The notes beneath the pieces are model-generated. The model was not told where the DNA came from and made no database searches. It saw only the letters and a list, made by a program, of their open reading frames with translations. A program made the position numbers and the translations under genes. From positions 5,268-69,267 of the forward strand of contig VXAA01007270.1 in NCBI GenBank assembly GCA_013399115.1: 64,000 nt of DNA. The letters are read 5' to 3'. This document shows positions 12,459 to 26,161 of this stretch, one piece after another (the first letter of the stretch is position 1; each line of letters begins with the position of its first letter). This DNA is from Anseranas semipalmata. Taxonomy: Eukaryota; Chordata; Aves; Anseriformes; Anseranatidae.

Positions 12459-12533
12459 TCCACTCTTCAACCAACTTGACAGAAGATGAAGAACGAGCTT
12501 TTCAGTACCATACTGTCAATGAGAATGCTGTTG
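12459..12533 (+). CDS. Candidate 75-nt cassette exon, phase 1/1
   Basis: The stretch has an acceptor (AATAATCTTTCAG) and a weak donor (GTTG|GTGATA). In phase 1 it is fully open, with 24 complete codons containing STNLTEDEERAFQYHTVNEN. The other two frames stop. Being phase 1 in and 1 out, it fits between the 5503 donor and the 56592 acceptor without disturbing the frame. The peptide is acidic and not recognised. The human protein has no such insert as far as I recall. Confidence 0.3.
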
Positions 12534-15500
12534 GTGATATGCAGCTCTGCTGGATTTAAAGTTCAGTCACATTCAGTTACTAAGCCATTTACAGTGTATA
12601 ATTGTGCATTTTATGCAAGACAGCCAAACAGGAGTGGTAAAGAGGAGTAAAACAATTAATTTACACATAAAAACCATACTGGCACCCTGATCTTTATAGA
12701 AAGCGGCTGCTGTAGATTCACTGGCAGATAAAAATAGTTTGTGGTTGGTGATTTGCATTTTATCTCTGATGCAGTCTTGAGCTGTTACTTCATTTGCAGA
12801 TAAGCTTGAAAAATGATTCACTTTTTGTTTGTGCTTAGATCACTGAAATTTTGCATTTTTTCTTAGGTGAATTGCAGTATGTAAGGAAAAAGCTTATTTC
12901 ATTCCACTGTTCTATGTTTATTGTACTTCTGCTGCCTTGCTACTATTATTTTCCAGTTTTTAAGACCTATCTATATTAGGCTAGTGTATTAACTGATACT
13001 TGTTAGCAAGAGGACTATATCCATTGTGTTGTGAAGGAAATAGATTTTAAAATACCTTGTGTTAAGACTATCAAAGGTTGCTTTCTTGTCCTTATCTGTG
13101 CTAAAGTATTCTTTTCCTGAATTTTGTGACTATCTGAGCTCTCCGTCAGTTTTCTTGCACACGACATGAATCCACTTTTGAAATTCAGCATGGTAACATC
13201 TGTCAGACATGTGTTTTTTGGTTACTTTGCAACTTACCTTACGTTTGTTCTTTTGAGTTAAAAGGTCTTATATGAAGTGCAAGGTTCCCAGCATATCTCC
13301 TAAGCCCTCAGGCACAGAAAGGTGGCATGGACTCAGAAGTATTTCAAAAGCAGGGCAAGCTTCCTTGCCAGGGACTGGCAGTAGGGCTGTGCTCGTGCGG
13401 GGACTCCTGGATAATCTGAATCCTTGGCTTTGTGAGGAAATGAGCCAGCAGCAGGCTGAGACCAAGACTGCTGTGTCATCTCAGGACCCCGTGGCATGTC
13501 CATTCCAGACTCATCCTTCCCCTTCTCTTTCTAGAGAACTATTGTTGTCATCTGCAAGTAAACCATTCCCAGAGCTCCCTTGTTCCTCTGCATGCTGGTA
13601 CATGTCTTGTGGCCCTCAGGCCTGTGAAGCTTTGGGCACATGGCTGATGTGATCAGAAAGGCTGGTGATCTCTAGCAGAGTTTGTATTTGAGAATGGTAC
13701 TTTATGAACTCCCAAAGTGGAGAGAGAAGGGGATGAGATCTAAAGAGTGTCATGGAGGATCTTGCTCACTTTTCTGTGATTCTGGAGAAAATGTGAGTTT
13801 GGCTTCCTAGGGATTGTGAAGGAACAGTGGTCATGATGCTCCCTCCTCAAAGCAGAGTTAATTGAGAAAGAAAATTTAGAGCTATAACAAATAACTTCCA
13901 GCAGATGCATGTTCTTTCTATATGTGATACCCCAACAGAAGACTACTTCCAGTGGCAGTTAACTATACTTTTGTAAGCCTTCAACCAGCAAAGAGATGAG
14001 CTTTGCATTAAACTCATTTATCCTATCCTACGAACGTTGTCGGTCTCTTGAAGGCTGTGGGATCTTACTGGACCTGTGCATGTTTGTACCTGTGCTCTTG
14101 GACATTTCTCTTTTTCAATTGCCATCTTACACATAGTTTAAACAGAAAGAGTCTGGAAGACTGACCTGGAAACAAGATAGATATTTGGGCAGGAGAGCAT
14201 CACAGCCCTGACATGTTGTTTTGCTAGATGGGTAACAGCTATGACTGAAAGCAATCATCCACCTTGTGTCCAGTTCTGTCTTGTCTCTGAAAGACCCAGT
14301 ACTTGGTTACTAAGCACTCAATTTCCACAAAGATTGTAAGGAATATGCAGCACTGGAAGACTTGATGTGAAGCAGGAGAAGTGAACTTACAAATAGCTGT
14401 GGTTTCCCTCATTAGCTTTGCTTTTTGTAGCTGCTCAGTGGGTTGTAAAGAGCCTTTGATACTTATCATATGTGTTGTTATGAGCAAGCAGAGACCATAA
14501 CTGAGATTGTGAGGCACTGTACAGATAGGATCTTCTACAAAGAGTTCATTGTCTGAACAACTGGATAAGGGATTAGTAAAATCAGAAACAGACACAGAGA
14601 TGGATGAAGAGTCTCCTCAGGTCATGCTCTCAGTCAGTGTCAGAGATATCTGTAATAATATGGGAATGAAATTGCTGACTCTCTGTCTAGTATCCTCTTT
14701 GCATAGCTATATGCCGAGATCTGGGGGGAGGCATGCCTCAGAACCCTGAGCCTGCTGGATCCCAGCCATTTCATGAATGCTAATTACTTTGCAAAGGTCT
14801 TTCATGCTATTTGATCCAGAATCTAAAATTTCAGAAATCTGCAGTGGCTTTCTAGATGTTTTCATTATTTTTCTGTTGTTCATTTACATGCAATTCACTC
14901 CTTCCTCCCCTAGTTCATTCTTGGTTTTTATTTAGATCCTAAGAGTGCTGTGACGAGAGGTTTATCATAACCTTTGGAATTTGTGGCTGTTAAAATGTAT
15001 GAAAAACAGATTACTTTTGTTACATCAAAGGCATAGATATTTATTTCAGTGTAAAAAATGATAAATCTTGGCTGTTTGGAAAAATAACTCCTTCCCTTAA
15101 AAACTCCTCTTTGCCCTTGGATACATGGCTTAGCATAGACTTCTTTCAGCCACGATCATTCAAAGGTGTCTCATTACGGGTTATCTAACCAGCCAATTTG
15201 TAATATACACTGAGATGCAGGGAGATAAATCCAGAGCGTCCCTGTGACCTTTCTCTTCTGGCACTCTTGTGCAACGTCTAGTGGACACGTTTAGCAGAAG
15301 TCACGGTGACATAAAAATGGCTTTCCAGTGCTGAGAACAACGTGAGGATTCCAAACAAGGGCCTTTGCACAGGAGAGGTCACATTTCCGTCATCTCAAAC
15401 AGAAACCTCATGTGTAATGAGCATTTGGAGGAGCTGAGGATCTTCATTTTTCCCCTTACATGGACAAGCCAACATAATTCCTGGTGTTTGGTTCTTATAT

Positions 15501-16149
15501 GTTTACTGAAAATATTTATTTTTCTCCCCTGTGTTAAACAAGTCCCTTAATTGCTTATATTGAAAATGTAACCATTAGGTACACATTGAGTAGCATGTAA
15601 AGGAGAATTTTTTTAGTCAAGTACTTTAAACTGATTGATTGGCATTTCAAAATGTAATTCCTGAGAGAAATGAAAGTGGTGTTCTATAATATGTCCTTAC
15701 GCTAAACAAAGCACATAAGATGTTGTTATAATACACATAAAGGAATTCGTTATTGATACTAAAGAGAGAAGAGAGAGTGTATTTCCATAGTTCCCTGTCT
15801 CCAAGGCTAACTAAGCAGATGTACTGGTACACAAGATCTCCCTAACTTCACGCCTGGACTAAACAGTGATTGAGCAGATACATGGGCAGACAGGTTTAAT
15901 TTCAGCTATGACCCTATCTAGTTATAAGCCTGTTTATTTGACCTCATATCTTAAATAGTGAGTATAGCTGAAGATGATAGGAGAAAATTACAGCCTTTTA
16001 TCTTAACTATTGGCAGTGAGACAACAAGGTGCAGGATGATTTTCTGTTGACCTTTGATGATGCCACAGCTCTTAATATCATCATTGCATTTTAAAGGACA
16101 TGTTCACCTAGAGAAGAGTTGCTTTTGCCAAACCAAACATTTTCTGCTC

Positions 16150-16188
16150 TTTTTTTTTTTTTNNNNNNNTTTTTTTTTTTTTTTTTTT
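16150..16188 (+). repeat. Poly-T run with assembly gap
   Basis: A T homopolymer interrupted by seven N at 16163-16169. The true length is unresolved. Confidence 0.9.
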
Positions 16189-18063
16189 GAAATTCATAGT
16201 AGACCCATCTTTGGTAGCTCTGAACCTGGAGAAATTGCCTAAAGCATCTCAGTTCTACCTATTTTAGACCATCCCAGAGTTAACCAAGGCCTCCTATTTA
16301 AGCCTACACTATGTATTTCTTCCAATTCATATATTAACACGGCATTATTATGGTTTCATAAGAATAGAAATGTACAATATGGAAAAGTAGCTTGCTGGTG
16401 AGGGCATCTAAAGAGTTGGAGGGTCTAAAGATAAGTCCATATAGCACCACTAAAATGGAAAAATAACCAAAGTCCACACAAATTCGACAAATGAATCAGA
16501 CAAATTTACTACAGCCATTAACTTACATTTCTGTAAAGAGGTATTTTTCCCTTAGTCACTTATAATCCTCTAAGTTGTTCTTGTTTCAAGGCAATATTCT
16601 AGCCACTAAGAGGCAGAAGATCATGCCATCAGAAAGAGTGCTTTCTCTTTCCAGCACTACATCCAAGGTTGGTGTCTTTAAACTCTGTTGTGTACAAGCT
16701 TCATTTTTAGTTACAGAAAAACTTACTGTCAAAATAGACACACAGAAAGGTATGGATTTATTGAAATACTTAACTTGCCCAGGTCTTTGAAGGCATTTTC
16801 TCTTAGCTGTCCTGCTTCCACATGGCGAAAATGAGGTACATACATACAACTACTGCCTCTCCTGTCATGTTACTGTGTTCGTTAAGCACACTACTTGCAG
16901 CACTCTCCTTGCTATAAGGAGAACACCTTGTACACAAAATAGTGCATAATAAAATATGTATAACAAATCTTTATAATAAAATTCTACAACAAATATAAGT
17001 TGTAAATTCAACTATAAGTCACTCAAATTTAAAAATTGTTTGCTTCTGTCTACTCCAGAGACCAGCCATGAAAATCTTTAGTTAGGAATTCATGGTTGGA
17101 ATTCCTAACAAGTCAAATGGATTTCATTTAATGATCTTCTTAAAGAATCCCGATAAAATATTTTCTGTCTGCCACTAATTGCCACAGAGTGATTCAAAAT
17201 ATTTGTGAGGGCTAGCATGGGACTTGTAAAGAAAGTTTGTGTGGTGCCTGTTTGCACTATTCCTGGCTCACGCCTGTGCTGTACTTGGTCCCTCTGCTTC
17301 ATTAGCGGTACTTTCATGCATGGTTAGGTAGTTCAGGGGGCCATCTTAGGATGAACATTTGCTCCTTTGTTTCCTCAGGCAATGCAAAGTTTTACTGCAT
17401 TAGAGATTACTTATGAACAGTGTAAATGAGTGAAATGAGTGACAGTTGTCACATCAGAGACCTTACGGAGTAAAGTGTAGTCTGGCCATTATAGAACTGT
17501 ATAGAGGAGCAGGGGCCCAGGGGGATGGACAGAAACATCCAAGGTCACCCAGCAGATCTGTGATACAAGCAGGGCTATCAGCCAGGCTTTCTGACTCCCA
17601 GACCAGGGCTTGAGGCGTACTGCTACTGCAGCATGACCGCCTTGTAATGAAAGAAATGTCTTCCTCATCACACCTGTTTCATATATCTGAAAATGTATTC
17701 TCTCACACATGTTGTATGAAACCCTTTATGTTATTAGCCAGCATTTGCTAAGTATGTGGGGGATCTTTTTTTTTTCCCCCACAAATTCTTCAGTCATCTT
17801 CATTTCAGCATCATGGGACTGTGGTAGAGAAAATTGGCTTCTTAGCTATCTCTAGGTTCCAAAATCAGTGGAATGCGTAATTGGAAGAATATGAGTTGGC
17901 AATAATGATTTGAGCTGTATTTCCAGATCTGCCAAGTCTTCCACGGTTCCCAGGATCTCGTGCATCTGGAATCACACTCTTAATGTAAGCAGTGTCTGGC
18001 ACTAGGAATGGTTTCCCAAAGTCTTCAAAAGACAGCAAAGAAAAAATTAGACTCTTAACAGGT

Positions 18064-18080
18064 AAAAAAAAAAAAAAAAA
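18064..18080 (+). repeat. Poly-A run
   Basis: Seventeen consecutive A. Confidence 0.9.
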
Positions 18081-18675
18081 CTTACATTTTACTTTAGAAA
18101 CTGTTTTTTACAGTTCATCTTGGAAATCATGATACTTTATAGCAATACATCAATACATGCAAGGTCAAGAAGAAAAGAAGTGCCTGTCGGTAGTGTTATA
18201 TACAGGATTTATCAGTATGAATTTGGAATGGGACTTTATATTTGAGTTTCAAATGAAGCATTGAAGTTTATGCCAAGTAAACATTTTGTAGAAGAAATTT
18301 TAACATGACTTTAGAGTATCTGTTCATCCATTGTTCAATATCTGTTCTGTTTTTTTTCTTGTCAACTTATAAAGACAGGCTTCCTTCGATCTTTGCGGTA
18401 TTCCACTGTAGTCCCGAAGAGCCATTCATTATTAGAAAGAACTAGATGAACCTAAAAGATAGCTTTCTGAACTACATAAGGTGTTTAAAGTACTACTATC
18501 TGTTAGTCAATTGTAATTGCAAACAAACAAGTACTGATTGTCCCAGTGGAAAGCTGAGACTTTCTACTTTCCAGTGGGCTAAAACCACATGCTAGAGGTC
18601 ATGTCCGGAGATACTTCAGCATGTAGGTGGTCCTGGATTACACATTATTTACAGTGATGAAATGATCACAGTGAT

Positions 18676-18699
18676 CACATGCTTAAAGTTAAGCATGTG
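18676..18699. repeat. Perfect 11-bp inverted repeat (hairpin)
   Basis: The arms CACATGCTTAA and TTAAGCATGTG are exact reverse complements with a 2-nt spacer. They directly follow two copies of the palindrome TGATCA separated by CAG (18664-18678). Function unknown. Confidence 0.8.
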
Positions 18700-21600
18700 C
18701 TGAAATGCTTTGTTAAATCAGGGTTGTTAGGTATTATTAATAACATATGTATTTAGTTGCACTGAGGTTGTGTATAAGATCCTCAGCCTGCATACATCTA
18801 TAAAAAGACAATTATTCTGTCAAAGACCTCATATTCCATGTGTAAATAAAAACAAAAGGAGAATGACACAATCAAGCAATCAAGTGCAGTGAACTTGTCT
18901 TTGTTGATATCCTTTGCTTAACCATATAATGCTTTAATCACATCAGAGGATTTTTTTAAGCTTCATTCTACAGGGTTTAGTTTTCATTGGGATTTTGCTG
19001 TATCATGGATTGTGTGATCAGCCTTCTGTTGCTGATTTCTTCAGATAAGTTAAAATGCAAAAGAGTAAAGGGAAAGCTAGAAGATAAATAGGAGGAGAGA
19101 AGAAAAGCTCGCCCCTTTTTAATTTCTTTTTAAATTGTCAGGGACCCAGATTGCTTCTGTTTTACAGTTCTCCATTTAGATCAAACCAAGCCAAACTCCT
19201 TCAGAGTTATTGTGGTTGACACAAGCCACAAATTTGTCTCATGCGTTTCAGTGAGCAGAAAATAAAGAAACCTGCATTTGGACGATTCCCTCTTCCCACC
19301 AAAAAGTGGAATTTTTGTAAATAAAGTGTGCATTTCAGATAAAACTTGCCCAGCTGCACTGATTCATTGTCAGAGTGGTAGTCAAATGGGAGTTTCAGTG
19401 ATGTCCCTAAAATGTAAATTCCTTGGTTTATGAAGCTGAGTTTTTTGAAAGCCATTGAGAACTAGTTGGGCTCATTTCTTTTTTTTTCTTTTCAAGTGCT
19501 TTCATATTATTTTCCCTGAAAGTGACACAGTGTCTCTGTTTTGTGAACATCAGCTCTGTCTTCTGATATGCATGTCAGTAGGACTCCTACAGTATGGGAG
19601 ACAGGAACTTGGACTAACATGTCTTTACTTGCTGAGCATCAGTTTAAAATCCATAGTGCTTATAGTCTATATGTACTGCTCTCTGTTTGATTGGGCTGGA
19701 CTAGGTACTGCTTGAAAGCTTTTTCCCAATAATGGTCATGTGAATGCAAAGAAAAGAGAGAAGAAAATTGCATTCAGATGATGAACTATGGATTACACAG
19801 AATGTAAACCTTCACACTAAGATGCTTATGTTTTTATTAGGAACTGTTGCTGAACATTCATCTTTTTTTTTTAGAGATCCTACTGCACTTAATCCTACAT
19901 ACATTTTCAAAAAAAAAAAAACTATGATTTTTAGGAGCTACACTATTAGGTCTCACAGTGCGCCCACATCACCTTACCTGGTGTTGCTTGGTGTGTTCAG
20001 GAAAAGTGTCTGCAAGACTGGTAAGAGAGGCAGGCTGACAGATGCAAAGCTGATCTCTGTGTATACCCAGGCACATGTCTAATCTCTCAGCAGACTGCCA
20101 ATTGCTTCGCTTAGAATAAGTTGGAACAAGAGTAAGTCTGCCTCCAGCAAAGAGAAGTCCCTACCTGTTAGCTATGGGTATTTTTGAAATACTATGCAAG
20201 TGATACTTCAGTTCTGTCTCACCCCAAAATGTGGATCCTATGTACCTTGCATACAGTTCGTTTTTTTTTGAGGGACTGGTATAGACCAACTAAAGTTTAC
20301 AGTGACCTCCAGTGGTGAAAAACCTTTCTGGAAGAATGACATAGATAGTATCCCAGTTCTGTCTGGAAATCATTTATCAGAGGGTTTAGGTGATGCAGGT
20401 TTCAGTCTCACGAAGCATTTTACATTCAAATTTATTTAATTATTATGTTTTGTGCTGTGCTTCTGTTGTTGCTTTTTTTTTTTTTATCTTGGATTTTTCA
20501 TCTTTCTGCTCTTTTTTTTCTTGCAGGATCCTCTTGCTTTTTGGATTGATAATGGTTGACAATAGTCATTGGAGCCATGTTATATGTGAGCTGAGTGAGG
20601 CTTTGCTGATTATGTTTCCTAGTATAATAACATGAGATCAGTTCTGGGCACTCTCCCCTCAGAAATCTTCCATTTCTTTCTTATTTTCTGTAGTCTCCTC
20701 GATGCTCACAATTTCCTTCAGCTCCCTCATCTGTCTTTCTAGCTTTCCCAGGTATTTATTGTCTCCCATATGCTGTTCATTGAGGACTTCTTCCATTTCA
20801 CTTAAACTGTCTTCTTCGGTTTTCTATATTAAGGGTTGTTTCTGTAGTGTTTTAGCCATCTGGATAGCCCAAACCCCACAAACAGTATGAAAGAGTGGAT
20901 TTTTGGAATTGTTGATGCTGGAATCTGGCATTGGGGGTGGGGGAAGATATTTCTGTGTTCTGCAAGACGGTGTATACCTTTATGCTTTAGAGTCCTTTAT
21001 AGCAATTTTAATTTAATTTTTATTTTATTTTTATTCTTTGCCTACACTGACTTCTGCACTGTGGGCAGCACAGATCAGCCTGTCTGCATCAAATTAATGA
21101 TGTTCCTTACTTCCATTTGTTAGTATTACTGACCTTTTGCTATAGAAAACACAGAGCTATCTTCAGGGATGAAAATGGAGCTGGATTCTACAAAGAGTTG
21201 TTAAACTGTCAGGTCATTTGTGGTTTTATGGGCGGGAGGAGGAAAATTTTTTTTGGCTAATATGATACAGGAATCACTTGCCTTTCCCAGATGATTTTCA
21301 TTCTTTTACACTTCATATACCAACTAAATGTGCTCTGTGGTAGGCATGCAAGGGATCAGAAATCATCAGGCTTCGACCAGCTGTTCTGAATGTAAATTCA
21401 TGCGTGCGTGACTTGAGCAGACATATTCTGAGTTGCCAGTGAGCTAATAATGGCAGTTGTCTTTTCCTAGGATGTTGTCTTTATCTAGGTAGAGACACAG
21501 AAGAAACAAGTACGAAGACCAGGTTTCAGAATTTGCCAAAGAGGTCTTGTTTGCTGACTTTCTGAACCAGGTTTTGCTGGTTACAATGGGTCTTTAATTC

Positions 21601-24389
21601 TCACGGACTTTCTTTGGAGTGCTATTTGAGGGGTTATCAGAACAGAGTACCTCGTCTTGCTTGAGACTGGCTAAAGTTTGGTAAACAAAGTAATTAACAC
21701 AGCAGAGAAGCCCATTGAAAGATAAAGCATAGAATCATTGTTCTGTGAACTGTGCTTGGGCTGATTCCTTGCTAAGGAGATCGGTTGGGTGCCGCATTTC
21801 CTTCCGAGAGGCTTTCCATACCTCTGCCACGGCCACACTGCGTGGGAGTTGTCCCCGTAAAAGAAAAGGGGATGTTGCCCTTCTTGATCCCATTTCTGCC
21901 TGCCTTACTCTGGGCTTCAGAGGGGCGGCTATGCTTGTAGAGAGGAATATTCAAGTCCTACCTGATAGGGAGCATTTGTACTATACTGGCAGGGATCCAA
22001 TGCAACTTCTGGGAATCTCTCTGTAGCTTGCTCCTTGTGAACCTTGTGAATTCCTGGAAATCAAATGCATATGTCTAAGACGCTGTGGAGCACACATGCA
22101 TAAGAATAGCCCGCTCATTTGATTTTAAAGGCTCAGACTGGAGTTCGGATGGAGAGCTGCTAATGTGCATAGCCACGGCTGATTCTGCAGGCACAGACGT
22201 GTTGCTCGCCCTGGCAGGTTTCACCAGGGATCTCTGGGCACTGGTACACAGACATCAGGTTTCACACCCCTGGGAGAGGTTGTGGACCTCCGGATTGATG
22301 CTGACGGTGTCAGGACAGCTTGAAAAGTTAGAAGACCGTAGTTGTCAGCAGCACAGCAGGTGTTGGTGTGACAAAGGTTCCGACCTGTGACACGAAATGT
22401 AGTGGTGCAATGGCTGTAGCTGACTCCTCTGTCCCAGCTTTTAAACCATTTATATCAAAGCTATCTGGGAACTGAAGGAACTAAGCCCCAAAGTCCCTTA
22501 AGTTCACTAAACACCATGTCTGGTGAAATTAATGTTAAATGTAACAAGTCCACCTCTCTCCAATTGTTACAGTTCCTTAAATGGCTCCAGGCATGTTCTT
22601 TTATCCCTGCTAATAATAGATGGGATTTACAGATGGCTCATATACCAAGGACTTAATACCAAGCACTATCAAAATGTGTCACAGCCTCAAACCATAGTTT
22701 TGGGTGTTCTCTGTGAACCTCCTTGTGTCAGTACCTTCCAGGAGTGCTTCCTGAGGACAGTATTGTTGCCTTTTTTGGTTCGGCAATGGTAGGCATCTTG
22801 ACAACGAGCTGTTTTCTGAGGGATTCTTGAGTATCACAAGCTAATCTTCATGAACTACTGCAAGCTAATTAGAATATATGATTATAAACTGCTCATCGTA
22901 TCCTAAAATCTACAGATCTGTGACTCTCTGTGCTAACATTAATATATAAATAAAGCTGCTTGCATCTAGCTATCTTATTTCCCAGCTCAAGATGAAGCAG
23001 GGCAGAAACAAGATTTGTCCCTCCGGATGAGCAGTGTCTAGATAAGGAAGGCACTTCTGATGCTTTCCTTAGAGATGTTCATCTAGCCCATCTTGGATGA
23101 AGGAAAGCCAGGATACAAACCACTGAAACATTTTCCAGATTAAAGGCATTTGCGGGATTTCATGTTTCAAATGATTATTGTATCTGCCTATATAGACTGG
23201 GGAAGTGGGATAGGAAGAGGGGAGGGTGGAAGAGCTGGATTTGTTTCTTTATTTGTTTGTCTTTCAATCTAGCATTCTCTTTCTCCATCATATTTAGTGG
23301 GCTTACATTCTTCTGTTGAGTGTTTTAAAAACAAACTAAATTATAAAACAATGGTACTCAAATAGCCTATCCTGAACTTGAGCAGACTAACTTGTGGTGT
23401 GAGGGGAACTGCAGTGCTAATGAAGCAGATTGAAACTTTCTACTCTGCAATCAGCTTTAACTTTGTCCCTGCAAATTTTAATGAGCCTCAAAGCCTGAGA
23501 AACCTCAAAAAAATGCAGATTGCATTGTTTACTGATATGAAAATGCACTTCTAAGTTTCTATTTGGGACCTGTAAATCATTGTCCCCCATAATGGAATAA
23601 GATCTTCGAGGTTCATATAAATTGCTTGCTATGTATAATGCTATCTTCTTGTCAGTGAAATTTTTCCATGGTCAGGTTTAGTCTGTTCAGGTGGGTAAAT
23701 GCATGTTTGTGCACTGAAATGGTGTGAAATTAGAGCCCACCAGCAACTTCATACTTAATCTCCATATTAAGTCAATGATTCTTCTTTTACAGTTTATTCA
23801 TACTTCCAAGGTCTAAGAAGTGCTGTGCATGGAGTTAGTGTGACGCAGGGAGTGTGCTGCCAACAGGTGCTCTGTAGTGTCTAAATGCCTGGGTTACAGG
23901 GATCCACAGCTTTGCACAAAACGCTTCTGGAAAGTGACCTGAGCACAATGGTAATGTATTCAAGAGGAGTACAGGGCTGATGGATCTTTGGGATTCAGAC
24001 TAGACTATTTCAAGAAATCCTGTGCCTTTGGTCCCTTCAGGAGCACTGTTTTGCAGGTTTGGTACTTTCCCCTGTCACTACATGAATTCGGTACATTTTT
24101 CTTAAAAGACATGTAAATACATATGTAATGAGAGCAGTAAATCAAATGCATAATTAGCAATGTCTAGAAAGGTTAAGTGCACAAGCAGTATTGCAGGTAC
24201 TTCTTGCCCAGAGACACATCTGTATGAATATAATATGAGACCAAATCAGTGTTCAGCAAAGAGGCTTTGTGCTCACCTAAGAGAGCAATCATTTAACCAC
24301 CTTTGCCTTTGCTGCATTAATCCTTGATGCCCGGTGGTGAAGCTCTGGAGACAGTCCCCCACAAGATCCAGGGTGTTATCTACTCCCCA

Positions 24390-24560
24390 CTCTGTGACAC
24401 GTGACACTTAATTCCTTGCAGTTACAGTCCTGATCCATGACACTTGATTCTGGACTGTGGCAAGCCGGACACCTGATCCTTCATGCTTGATCTCTGACAC
24501 TGGATCTCCATTAGGAAAATTACTGGTATCTGATCTGCCTGATCACAGCTACTTGATATA
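24390..24560 (+). repeat. Degenerate tandem repeat with TGACAC / TGATC core
   Basis: Variants of TGACACTTGAT and CTGATC recur at least four times with irregular spacing, as in GTGACACGTGACACTTAATT, ATGACACTTGATTCTGG and CTCTGACACTGGATCTCC. It looks like an old, decayed minisatellite. Boundaries are approximate. Confidence 0.5.
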
Positions 24561-25322
24561 TGGTGATGTTCCCCATTGTGGCATGCTTACCGCTGAAAGT
24601 AAATTTGAAACAGCTAGTACAGCAAAACTGAAGAATCGAAGGATTTGGCTGTACTCTGTGGGTACTGTGGCTGAAACATGACATTAAGAAACCATATTTT
24701 TTAAGGAAAATGGCAAGAAGAAGAAGTGCAGGGGTAAAAGGAAAAAAAAAAGAAAAAAAAGAAGAAATATTAAAAAAAAAATTACATCTGTGCAAATCCC
24801 AGTAGATATATCTGCTGTCAGAACTTCATGCTCTGCCTTAACTTTGTTGTGCTCAACATGGACCGGCATTTAAAACAAAACCTAAAATGGCTTCCCCCAG
24901 CTTCACATCAGATCATATTTTTCTGTCAAATTTAGCTGATTCTGCTTCACAATTATAATGTAGGTTCAGCCAATAGGTTTTCAGAAGCTAGCAAAGCCTT
25001 TGACTAAGCAAGCTGGTTGAAATTAGTTTGCAAAGAAATTGATAATCTGGCTCATTTCATAAGGTTTTCAGTTTCACTGTAATCATTTTGTGCTCTTGAA
25101 GACAGGAATGCAATAAACAAAATTGCACTGAAATGAAAAATACACATGGTTCATTCCAATGGGGTTAAAAGCAGTGCTTTGATAGCCTTCTTCACTAGTT
25201 AATTTTATTTGGAGGTAGCACATTCTCATGTGTCCATCAAAGTCTTCTGTTCTCATGAACCATCATTTTCCAACACATTCCAGTGTTTTGTTTCAAAACT
25301 CTTTGATTAGCTCCAGTGACGA

Positions 25323-25332
25323 CTATTTTTAA
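25323..25332 (+). promoter_or_regulatory. MEF2-like site
   Basis: CTATTTTTAA, an exact YTAWWWWTAR match. Same caveat as for the site at 10112. Confidence 0.2.
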
Positions 25333-26122
25333 TTCTCACATTGGATCATATGAATTGGTCAGGGAAGAAAGACTGGCACTTCTGGTAATCACAATGCATT
25401 GTACATAGTGTCAGATGAAAAATTTAGGTGAAAAAAATGCAGTGGTCATGAAATTGAATCCCACAAGTGGAACAGTGAGTGAGGTCAAGTCATGGCTTCA
25501 GAATGGTTCCAGGTACAAGCAAGACTGAAGAGAAACCAAAGAGCCTGAAATCTTCTGTGCTGTTAGGGAGGACAGACCTAGAAGCAAGAAATATCTCCGC
25601 TGTACTCCAGTGGGAGAAAGAAAAGATTAGTAGCAATTAAGCAGGGCCTTTCATTTCAGTATTCTGGATTTAGAGCTAGGCCACCATCCCAGATACAGAT
25701 GGCTAGTAGCAGCATCCTAAATCAGGGAACATGGGGTGAGAATCTTGCCCAGTGAAATCCTCTTAGCTTCAGGCAGTCAGACAGCACATGGCCAGAAGTT
25801 GCATCTTCACTATTGCCACTAATGAAATTATCCCTTGTGATTTCGTCCAATACCTTTTTTTCTGTCCATTTACCCCATTGCCCCCCGAACAATAAGTAAT
25901 TAGTGTGAGAATCTGTTTGAAACCTGATGTACAATAACTGTGTTGAGCATCTCCATTTTCTCGCATTGGGAGAAATAGCAATCAGTCATTCCCTATTCAC
26001 CTTCTCACAGTGATCATGTTTTTTTAGAGCCATGATATTACTTGCAGACGTATGCATAACTTTTCAGTAAATACCGAGATTAAGGCAGAAACACTAGTTG
26101 GAAATACTGTATTTCTTTTACA

Positions 26123-26161
26123 AAGAAAGAGAGAGAGAGAGAGAGCAAACGAGAGAGAGAG
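26123..26161 (+). repeat. (GA)n microsatellite
   Basis: GA repeats interrupted by GCAAAC. Confidence 0.9.

Noticed and set aside
13272..13652. 126-codon + open frame
   Set aside because: No recognisable domain, no splice signals consistent with MYLK4, and located in a GC-richer patch where long chance frames are expected.
21729..21740. ATAGAATCATTG as the end of a CR1 LINE
   Set aside because: Resembles the CR1 3' ATTCTATGA-type repeat only loosely and is not preceded by recognisable CR1 sequence.
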